Of a stretch of DNA of 64,000 nucleotides, positions 57,499-64,000 are shown piece after piece. Below the pieces are notes generated by a model that worked only from the letters and a program-made list of their open reading frames with translations, had not been told where the DNA came from and ran no database searches. The stretch is from the NCBI RefSeq assembly GCF_014750685.1, contig NZ_JAAXGE010000002.1, positions 372,001-436,000 on the forward strand, in the 5' to 3' direction. The first letter of the stretch is position 1. Each line of letters opens with the position of its first letter. Made by a program: the position numbers and the translations under genes. The DNA is from Bacteroides sp. GM023 (GTDB taxonomy: Bacteria > Bacteroidota > Bacteroidia > Bacteroidales > Bacteroidaceae).

Positions 57499-57536
57499 TG
57501 GGCATATATACCCACCACACTGAATATATATGCCCA
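57499..57536. repeat. Inverted repeat in the gap between GH31 and ATPase B
   Basis: TGGGCATATATA (57499-57510) and TATATATGCCCA (57525-57536) are perfect 12-bp arms with a 14-nt loop, 65 bp downstream of the GH31 stop. Together with further ATATAT tracts from 57451 on, it may end the dextran operon transcript, although no T-run follows. Confidence 0.55.
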
Positions 57537-57600
57537 ATAAACAGGAAATAGTTCACTGATAAACAGTGAATCTACTTTCCATGATTTATGTTTGTTTTTA

Positions 57601-60165
57601 CTATTTAAAGGTAATCATAATCTGCTTATTATCCCCCTTATCGGGTATTCTCACACTACATACACCGGTTTCTTTATCCCAACTCCATAGTACAGTTTCC
57701 GTATCATTCTCCAAATCTGCTTCCAGTCGTTCCGGTTTGGACTTCTTTATCTTCTTTCCCTGGATGGTTACTTCCTTGGGAGCTTTAGCTGAATAAATGC
57801 GAAACAGAAGATTTCTTGGGCCGGGGACAGTGTAGCCTTTTCCTTCGCGGGCAGAAATAGTGAGTTCATAGCCATTCGACAAGGTGCGGCATACAATGGG
57901 AGTTTTTGCAAACTCGTCACGTTGGTATCCCAGGTCTTCTCCTTCGTCTTCGTAGAGAGTAAAACTCGCCTGTGCACCTTCTTGTGCCGGAAAGACTTCA
58001 AAAGTAAGGGGATATACCGGTTTCTCATGGGTGTAGTTCATTACAGGCATGGTAGGTATAATAGAGCCTTGCTTTACAAACATCGGGATGGAAGCCAAGG
58101 GAGCATCTACGGTAGTCCATTGCTCACCCGTGTAGACCGTCTGTTTGTTGTTATAATCAATCCATGTACCTTCGGGCAGGTAGACGTTCTTTGTACGGAC
58201 ACCTTTCTTAACGACGGGGGCTATTAATAATTCACGGCCGAATAAGAATTGGGCATCCGTGGAGAAAGTTTCCGTATCCGTCGGATATTCAAGGAAAAGA
58301 GGGCGCATGATAGGCAATCCTGTATCGTAAGCTTCGCGGGCGTAGGTATAGATATATGGTAGTAGACGATATTTCAGTTCGATGGCAGCTTTCGCGTTCT
58401 TTTCCGCTTCCGGGCCAAATAGCCAGGGTTCTACTGCGTTATCCCCTTCGTGGTGGATACGGCTCAAGGGGTTGAAAGCGCCGAATTGCACCCAACGGAT
58501 ATAAAGCTCTGCCATAGCGGGATAATCTTCGATGTCTCCGCAATAGCCTGTAATATCACAAGTAGAAAACGGGATTAGTCCCAAGCCGGCGGAAAGCATG
58601 ACGGGAATCTGATTGGCTAGCTGTCCCCAGCCTTGCAATACATCGTCTCCGTTGCCACAATCACCTGTCCAACCGAAAGTATAACGCTGCAAGCCTGCAT
58701 AGGCGGCACGGGTCATTTGGAAAACACGACGATTTGGGTTTCTCTTTTCAAATTGCTCTTTGACAACCTTATCCCAGGTCAGGCCGTAGACGTTATGGAT
58801 TTCATCGTGCATCCCCAAATGATGATGCATGACCAAACGTTCCGTTTGCTCTTCGTTGCTCCAGGCAGGTTCGCCCATATCCGTCCAAAAGCCGGAGATG
58901 CCGTCGTCGATAGGTTTCTGTTGATAAGTTCCCCACCAGTCGGCTACGGCGGGTAAGGTAAAATCCACCACACCGCAGTTGCCACCCCAAGGCCAGGGCA
59001 TATCGTAACTCTTGCCGTTCGTGCTGTCCTTTACGAAATAACCCAGGCGGTCTGCTTCTTCCCATTGTTTTTTATTGGCTTGGGAGATTACCGGGTCTTG
59101 GGATACGATTACTTTGAAGCCCATTTCTTTCAGGTCAGAGAGCATCTTCTTCGGGTTCTCATAGTTCCCTTTCCGCCATTCGAAGTCCTGCAAATGTTCT
59201 GTCCAGCCGATGTCCTGATAGATAATATCACAGGGAATTCCCCGCTTACGGTAGCCTTCGGCTATTTCGCGACTTAACTTCTCGCTTGTCAGCAAGCCAC
59301 GGCATTGCGCAAAACCTAAAGCCCATTTCGGCGGCATGATAGGTTTGCCGGTCAGGTCGACGTATTGGCTGATGATTTCTTTGTAGTCTTTGCCGAAAAT
59401 AAAGTAATAAATCATTTCGCCGTCTGGGGCTTCGAAGCTATAATAATCACGGCTTTCCGTGCCGAATTTGAATTCCGTTTTATATGTATTATCCAGGAAG
59501 ATGCCATACCGGTAGCTACTCATAAAGAAAGGGATGCTTTTGTAAAGCGGGTCTTCCGCAACACTGTAACAAGGTTTGTCACTATTCCACATTTTATATG
59601 ACTCTCCACGACGGTTCATTTTGCCCGCTTTCTCACCAAGTCCGAAGAAATGCTCGTCACGGCGGAGAACCTTATATTCCACTTTCCTTGTTCCTTCACT
59701 CACATGCCCCTTGTCGGCATAGTCACTAAACAGGAGTTTCTGATACTTGTCGAATATCTGAAGGCTCATGGGTGATTTATTCACACGGATGCGCAGCTTC
59801 GGGGTGAATATTTCGTAGCATGCTGCCTGCTCGTCCACATGAATCGCGCCTAACTCTTCCAGTTCCTCATTGATGACGGCAAAAGAAGCGTTCTTCCGCT
59901 GAAATCGCCCGTCGGGCGAGAAGTATATTTTTACTACGGAAGGGCTGCAAAGTTGCAGTTGCAAGGCGGCGCTGTCCGCCAGGTGAAAAGTCACCCGGCG
60001 TCCCTGCTGCGAGAAAGAAGTACATGTTTTCGCGCCATCAGTTGCCCAAAGCACTGAAAGAGGGAGGAAACAGGCTATTATCCATACTATTATACTTCTT
60101 TGGCTCCCCCTTACAGTGTTTCCACTTCTGACTATTATCCTGTTCATACCTATTATTCTGTCCAT
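57601..60165 (-). CDS. GH31 alpha-glucosidase of the dextran PUL
   Basis: 854 residues from the ATG at 60165; the in-frame ATG at 60147 (Met7) is equally possible, and both lie in a tandem repeat. Signal peptide core IIVWIIACFLPLSVLWA. Order: N-terminal galactose-mutarotase-like beta-sandwich, catalytic barrel, proximal and distal beta domains. Nucleophile Asp429 lies in GFWTDMGEP, where Gly replaces the usual Asn of WTDMNEP; the probable acid is Asp502 in FGWTGDCGN. The gene follows GH66 by 144 bp. Its position matches BT3086 in the B. thetaiotaomicron dextran PUL (from memory). It should release glucose from isomalto-oligosaccharides made by the dextranase. Confidence 0.92.
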   Translation of the reverse strand: MDRIIGMNRIIVRSGNTVRGSQRSIIVWIIACFLPLSVLWATDGAKTCTSFSQQGRRVTFHLADSAALQLQLCSPSVVKIYFSPDGRFQRKNASFAVINEELEELGAIHVDEQAACYEIFTPKLRIRVNKSPMSLQIFDKYQKLLFSDYADKGHVSEGTRKVEYKVLRRDEHFFGLGEKAGKMNRRGESYKMWNSDKPCYSVAEDPLYKSIPFFMSSYRYGIFLDNTYKTEFKFGTESRDYYSFEAPDGEMIYYFIFGKDYKEIISQYVDLTGKPIMPPKWALGFAQCRGLLTSEKLSREIAEGYRKRGIPCDIIYQDIGWTEHLQDFEWRKGNYENPKKMLSDLKEMGFKVIVSQDPVISQANKKQWEEADRLGYFVKDSTNGKSYDMPWPWGGNCGVVDFTLPAVADWWGTYQQKPIDDGISGFWTDMGEPAWSNEEQTERLVMHHHLGMHDEIHNVYGLTWDKVVKEQFEKRNPNRRVFQMTRAAYAGLQRYTFGWTGDCGNGDDVLQGWGQLANQIPVMLSAGLGLIPFSTCDITGYCGDIEDYPAMAELYIRWVQFGAFNPLSRIHHEGDNAVEPWLFGPEAEKNAKAAIELKYRLLPYIYTYAREAYDTGLPIMRPLFLEYPTDTETFSTDAQFLFGRELLIAPVVKKGVRTKNVYLPEGTWIDYNNKQTVYTGEQWTTVDAPLASIPMFVKQGSIIPTMPVMNYTHEKPVYPLTFEVFPAQEGAQASFTLYEDEGEDLGYQRDEFAKTPIVCRTLSNGYELTISAREGKGYTVPGPRNLLFRIYSAKAPKEVTIQGKKIKKSKPERLEADLENDTETVLWSWDKETGVCSVRIPDKGDNKQIMITFK

Positions 60166-60290
60166 ATTATTCTATTCATACTATTCTGCTCATATATTTC
60201 TACTTATGTTTTCTGTTCATATTATTCTGCCCATGTTTTTCTGCGCATGTTTTTCTGCGCATGTTTTTCTGCGCATATTATCCTGTTCAT
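60166..60290 (-). repeat. 14-bp tandem repeat array forming the GH31 leader and start codon
   Basis: Nine units fill the gap between GH66 and GH31. Read on the minus strand they follow ATGnnCAGAATAAT. Three units (60235-60276) are identical, ATGCGCAGAAAAAC, one unit is 13 bp and one has ATA for ATG. Two further decayed units hold the ATGs at 60165 and 60147, so the GH31 start codon belongs to the array. Because 14 is not a multiple of three, successive ATGs are in different frames. Several open mini-ORFs such as ATG GGC AGA ATA ATA TGA, whose stop overlaps the next ATG. Confidence 0.88.
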
Positions 60291-60309
60291 ATTCACAATT
60301 TCCACTCGT

Positions 60310-62076
60310 TTATTCGTATTCCACAACGAGCATTGTCCAGTAACTCAATGACGGAAGCGTCACCTTTATCTCGTTCCCCTCCTGCGTAAAGTCCAGCTTT
60401 CGGGATACTCCGAAACTTGCATCCGGCGAAGCTACCCAAACGGATTTTACCGTACCCTTTACGGCTATCTTTGTCTGAGCCGACTCAATCAGAGAAGGTA
60501 CAGCCTGTGTTCCGTTAGAGTCACACCAATCGAGATGCACGGCATTTGTATAATTCAGGAAATGAATCACATCCCTGTTGTCGAACCGTTTTCCGACAGT
60601 TGCTATCTGATTGCGGACGGGCGGCCATTGGTTAATAGTCATCTTTCCATCCGTAGAAGAAACAGTAGCACCATAAAATTCTCCGCCATCACGCAGAAGA
60701 TTCTCATATCCGGTGATAAAGTCGTAGTAAGTAACCATCGCTTTTTTCAGTTCCCCTTTCATCGACAGATTGCTGTTAGGGAAATATTCGGTTGTCAGCA
60801 TATGTTCGCCTAATTCGAGATGCGCACCACCCCATGCATGGATAGCGGCATTTGCCATTAATACACCGGGCGTATTAAAATAACCGCGTCCCTCGCCGCC
60901 GAGCTTATAATTCATATAAGCAGCCAATACGGTTTTCTTTCCGTTCGACCATTTATCATTGTCCGTGATAACCCCGGAAAGGATGCTGAAACCATTACTA
61001 GTCGGTTTGTCCCAAACTTCCGTATAGAGGAAGTCCACCGGAGAATTGGCTATCTGGTCTTTCTGACCGTATTGCGATACGGCATTCATTACCAAAGACT
61101 TTTCCGGCTGCGCTTCTTTCATCGCTTTTATAAACGCGGGGAAAGTAGAGGCAAGGTTGACAGCATTGCCATCGTAGTTATACAAAGTCCCCCGGTCGCC
61201 CAACTGGTCAATCTGATAGCCGTCAAAATCAAAGACTTCATATACATCGTTGTTTTGCTGAACCATATAGTCTCTCCATTCCTGCAAAGCAGGATTCGTC
61301 AGATAAATATTACTCTTGAAAGGAGAACCTAGCGGATGATAATCCTTATTCCCGTGGTTCTTATCCTTAAAGAGATACCAGTTTTCTTTCACGCCGTCGT
61401 CCGCCGCATCGTTCAATGCTCCGTAGGCAAGGTTGTAGAAAAGAGATTTCATACCCCGCTTATGGCCGGCATCAATATATCCCTGTACGGTAGAACGGTA
61501 ACAATCACGGTTGATAATATCTTTCCATACCTCCATCGGAGAAGAAGCCGAACCCGCCAATGGCTTATGATGCTTGTAATGCCAGTCCTGATACTGCACA
61601 TAGTTGATATGATGCCGGTTCAGATTATCCATAATCTTATCAATCTCCTTTTCGCTCATCTTGCCATATTCGGAAAGGAATCCGTTGCGCGGGAAACGTG
61701 CGGGGTCGGAAGACACATCAATGGCAATGCTGCTCAAAACAACTTCCTCGCCACTATCTACCGTATACAAATCGACCATATACCCTTTGAAATCATTCGC
61801 AGGTGGCGTCCAGCTCCATGATTTTCCGGTAAGGGGAGCTTCGGAAAGCACCTCGTTGAGATGCTTGTACCGGATGGTCACTTGCCCTTCGGGCAGATTA
61901 TTCAGAGAGAGCTGTACCGATTCCCCCGGTTTGTAGGCAGCCTTATCGGTAGACAGCAGTACGGTAATATACCCGTCACCATACGTAATAGGATTGTGCG
62001 AAGGCTCATCGTCAATGCAGCTGCCCAACGAAAACGAAAGGGTCATTGCTAACGCTATATATGCTAATTTTTTCAT
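60310..62076 (-). CDS. GH66 endo-dextranase, lipoprotein
   Basis: 588 residues; lipoprotein signal with Cys20 (LGSCIDDE), suggesting surface anchoring. N-terminal Ig-like domain (about 30-125), catalytic barrel (about 128-480) and C-terminal beta domain. The GH66 nucleophile is Asp290 in FDGYQIDQLGD and the acid is Glu353 in DFLYTEVWDK, 63 residues apart, comparable to streptococcal dextranases. The family hydrolyses alpha-1,6-glucan internally; some members also make cyclic isomalto-oligosaccharides. Its order after the SusE-like gene (22 bp) and before GH31 matches BT3087 (from memory). It starts dextran breakdown at the cell surface. Confidence 0.94.
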   Translation of the reverse strand: MKKLAYIALAMTLSFSLGSCIDDEPSHNPITYGDGYITVLLSTDKAAYKPGESVQLSLNNLPEGQVTIRYKHLNEVLSEAPLTGKSWSWTPPANDFKGYMVDLYTVDSGEEVVLSSIAIDVSSDPARFPRNGFLSEYGKMSEKEIDKIMDNLNRHHINYVQYQDWHYKHHKPLAGSASSPMEVWKDIINRDCYRSTVQGYIDAGHKRGMKSLFYNLAYGALNDAADDGVKENWYLFKDKNHGNKDYHPLGSPFKSNIYLTNPALQEWRDYMVQQNNDVYEVFDFDGYQIDQLGDRGTLYNYDGNAVNLASTFPAFIKAMKEAQPEKSLVMNAVSQYGQKDQIANSPVDFLYTEVWDKPTSNGFSILSGVITDNDKWSNGKKTVLAAYMNYKLGGEGRGYFNTPGVLMANAAIHAWGGAHLELGEHMLTTEYFPNSNLSMKGELKKAMVTYYDFITGYENLLRDGGEFYGATVSSTDGKMTINQWPPVRNQIATVGKRFDNRDVIHFLNYTNAVHLDWCDSNGTQAVPSLIESAQTKIAVKGTVKSVWVASPDASFGVSRKLDFTQEGNEIKVTLPSLSYWTMLVVEYE

Positions 62077-62098
62077 AAATCGTTCGTTTTATAGTTTA

Positions 62099-63571
62099 CT
62101 ACTTCTTTGTGAAAAAGACTTTCTCCTCGTAGAGGTCGACCACAATCTTATAGTCTCCGGCTTCTTCTATCTTCCATTTATTATCTCCCCCGGCCACTAT
62201 CTGAAAGTCCGTATCAGATGTAATGCTTGCACCCGGCTTCATGGCTATGATGAATTTACCACCGAAAGAACGGTCTATCTCTACCGGGAACTTCATCTCG
62301 CCGGTATTCAGGGAACCTTCATAGATAAACTGGTTCTTATTATCCGGATTCTGTGTCATTTCAGATTTTGACATCACGTTATCCCAATCCCATCCGCCGG
62401 GAGTTGCGTCGCCCATCATCCATACCTGTTCATAAGCCACGTATTGGGAAACGGACAGACGTTTGGTGCGCAGGTTCAGTTTCAATGTATATTTATTACC
62501 TGCCGTTACATTCCAGTAGTTGGTAGCTGCCGCGCCATTCTTCACCCATTCGATGGCGGAAGAAGCCGGTAAAGACTCCGTTTCCGTTGCCGGCTGGTAT
62601 ACGTCACAGTCCGTTCCGGTAGCAGAAGAGACAATTTGGAATTTACCCGGAACCAGTTTTCCGTTATAGACAAAAGAGAATGGGTCGTCAGCATCCTGTG
62701 CCATTGCCACCGGGGTATTGCCTGCTGAAGAACCGGCTATCCACAGTTCCGTATACGGCACTTCCCCATCCAGGTTCTTAATGGTAATATCCAGTGTTTC
62801 AATACTTAATTCCACACGATAAGTTCCCACCTTTTCGATAGCAAACTTCGTATCCGGGTTATCTTCATCGTAATGGTCGCGATATACAAGCTTATTCTCC
62901 TGTGTCTCGTCCCTGTTGTAAGCAGGTGTCCAGTCAAGCAGATTCGTGAGAAGCTTAAATTCACCCTTCTGCAACAGACCTTCCCATACAAAACCACCTT
63001 TCACGTCCGTCACCGGATTCATCGGAGTAGCCCTTTCCAGCGTCCAGCCATTAGGAGTGGCGTCACCTATCATCCACAGATTCAGTATTCTGAATTTATA
63101 AGGAGTCAGTTTGAAGGTCACTACTTCCGAGATTTGCGTCGGGACAGATTCTGCCGCGACCACAGCCGTCACGCGAGCTTCAAACATAGCTTCTTCCTCT
63201 ACGGGAAGACTCCAGGTGCTCAATAATAAATCATTCAGTTCTTTATGCGTATACGAAACGACCCGTGAATCGGTCTTTCCGACTTCCTTCTTGACGCCGC
63301 CCGCAAAGTCATTGCCTTGTATATCCATCTCAAACCGGTAAGAGATAGCCGCGCCCGTTCCCTCATTAGACCCCGGAGTCCAGGTCAGTTGGAGTGCTTC
63401 TTTGTCGTCGAGACGCTGGTCGAGAACCAGTTGCAGGGTAGAAGCCGACAACTTCAAGGGTTCGCTCCCTTTATTCATTTCCATATCATCTTCCGCACAC
63501 GAAGTCCATGCGAAACAGCCTGCTGCCAACATGAGCAGACTCATTATCTTAGTTTTCATGATTTGTTTCAT
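62099..63571 (-). CDS. SusE-like surface glycan-binding lipoprotein of the dextran PUL
   Basis: 490 residues; lipoprotein signal with Cys25 (AWTSCAEDD). The ATG at 63559 (fifth codon) would give a more compact signal. An N-terminal SusE Ig-like domain (about 35-150) is followed by three binding repeats opening with LNLWMIGDATPNGWTL, TELWIAGSSAGNTPV and EQVWMMGDATPGGWDW. It has the same plan as the protein at 47881. Position corresponds to BT3088 (from memory). It binds dextran at the surface for SusD/SusC uptake. It lies 11 bp after the SusD gene. Confidence 0.92.
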   Translation of the reverse strand: MKQIMKTKIMSLLMLAAGCFAWTSCAEDDMEMNKGSEPLKLSASTLQLVLDQRLDDKEALQLTWTPGSNEGTGAAISYRFEMDIQGNDFAGGVKKEVGKTDSRVVSYTHKELNDLLLSTWSLPVEEEAMFEARVTAVVAAESVPTQISEVVTFKLTPYKFRILNLWMIGDATPNGWTLERATPMNPVTDVKGGFVWEGLLQKGEFKLLTNLLDWTPAYNRDETQENKLVYRDHYDEDNPDTKFAIEKVGTYRVELSIETLDITIKNLDGEVPYTELWIAGSSAGNTPVAMAQDADDPFSFVYNGKLVPGKFQIVSSATGTDCDVYQPATETESLPASSAIEWVKNGAAATNYWNVTAGNKYTLKLNLRTKRLSVSQYVAYEQVWMMGDATPGGWDWDNVMSKSEMTQNPDNKNQFIYEGSLNTGEMKFPVEIDRSFGGKFIIAMKPGASITSDTDFQIVAGGDNKWKIEEAGDYKIVVDLYEEKVFFTKK

Positions 63572-63582
63572 CTTTTAGGTTC

Positions 63583-64000
63583 TTAATTATATCCCGGATT
63601 CTGCTTCAGGTTTCCATTCGCTTCTATCTCTTTCAGCGGTATAGGCATCAGCAGATGCTTTTCCGTCGCATTGGTTTTTCCGATAGAATGAAAGAAATTC
63701 AAGGCATAGTTATCTTTCAGACGGACGAGGTCAAACCAGCGGTCGCCTTCGAAAGCCAGTTCCATACGGCGTTCGTGGATAATCTTTTCGCGCATCTGGG
63801 CTTGTGTCAGTCCTTCGATGTCCGCCCGGTTGGTCAGTCCCGCACGCTTTCTTACTTCGTACAGAGGGGTTTCCGCATCGGTCGTCAGGGCTTGTTCGTT
63901 CAGGGCTTCCGCTTTCATCAGCAGTACATCGGCATAGCGGAGCACTACAAAGTTGGCAGGGCTTGTATTGAAATCCATAGAGACGGATTTCGTCACGAGG
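63583..64000 (-). CDS. SusD/RagB-like lipoprotein of the dextran PUL, C-terminal part
   Basis: Only about the last 138 residues are present; the gene runs past base 64000. The SusD C-terminal signature is complete: VVLRYADVLLMKAEALNEQA, then IHERRMELAFEGDRWFDLVR, LLMPIPLKEIEANGNLKQNP and a final GYN. It corresponds in position to BT3089 of the dextran PUL (from memory). A SusC gene and a regulator are expected beyond the window. Confidence 0.93.
   Translation of the reverse strand, partial: LVTKSVSMDFNTSPANFVVLRYADVLLMKAEALNEQALTTDAETPLYEVRKRAGLTNRADIEGLTQAQMREKIIHERRMELAFEGDRWFDLVRLKDNYALNFFHSIGKTNATEKHLLMPIPLKEIEANGNLKQNPGYN

Noticed and set aside
57325..57537. 70-residue minus-strand frame upstream of ATPase B with a repeated FLPMFLD stretch
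   Set aside because: The peptide repeat is only the translation of the 33-bp promoter boxes; there is no start context or homology.
60100..60351. Plus-strand frames rich in Ile, Phe and Ser across the GH31 leader
   Set aside because: They are translations of the 14-bp tandem repeat on the wrong strand and not real membrane proteins.

Overview
The window looks like a Bacteroides chromosome, in the B. thetaiotaomicron/ovatus/xylanisolvens range. The reasons are five SusC/SusD pairs (two cut by the window edges), two hybrid two-component sensors, Bacteroidetes -7 boxes of the form TAnnTTTG, and lipoprotein signals followed by acidic residues. It is an accessory region made almost entirely of polysaccharide utilisation loci (PULs). 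No rRNA, tRNA, CRISPR array, insertion sequence or phage gene was seen.

Layout. (1) 1-4725: the start of a SusD gene, a SusC gene and a divergent GntR/FadR-type regulator, with a clear promoter overlapped by a palindromic operator. (2) 4904-22579: a PUL with two GH130 mannoside enzymes (one lipoprotein, one cytoplasmic and phosphorylase-like), an MFS transporter, SusC/SusD, a DUF3823 lipoprotein, a TIG/NHL lipoprotein, three endonuclease/exonuclease/phosphatase (EEP) fold enzymes and a hybrid two-component sensor (HTCS). A 73-bp promoter/operator block occurs twice in it. (3) 22642-38319: an eight-gene operon with a GH88 unsaturated glucuronyl hydrolase, two PL38/alginate-lyase-like proteins, SusC/SusD, L-rhamnose mutarotase, a BACON-domain binding protein and a DUF1961 protein, divergent from a second HTCS. 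It suggests a glycan containing uronic acid and rhamnose. (4) 38993-57318: a PUL for alpha-glucosides (DUF6377 SusR-like regulator, SusC, SusD, SusE/F, clan GH-D hydrolase, GH97, GH65) lying between two AAA/DUF4143 ATPase genes. (5) 57601-64000: GH31, GH66 dextranase, a SusE-like protein and the end of a SusD. This order matches, from memory, the dextran PUL BT3086-BT3090 of B. thetaiotaomicron.

How the parts work together. In each PUL the SusC/SusD pair and accessory surface lipoproteins bind and import oligosaccharides, surface or periplasmic enzymes cut them, and a local regulator senses the product. Regions 4 and 5 form a plausible alpha-glucan block: GH66 and GH31 act on the alpha-1,6 backbone, while GH65 (kojibiose-hydrolase-like) and GH97 could remove branches.

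The most striking structure is at the ends of region 4. Each end carries one intact ATPase gene plus a scrap of the other and a shared leader. Recombination between the two leaders would remove the PUL and rebuild an intact ATPase pair, so the PUL looks like an insertion made by homologous recombination. Other unusual items are three-copy palindromic repeats of unrelated sequence but similar layout in three convergent gaps, and a 14-bp tandem repeat that supplies the start codon of the GH31 gene.
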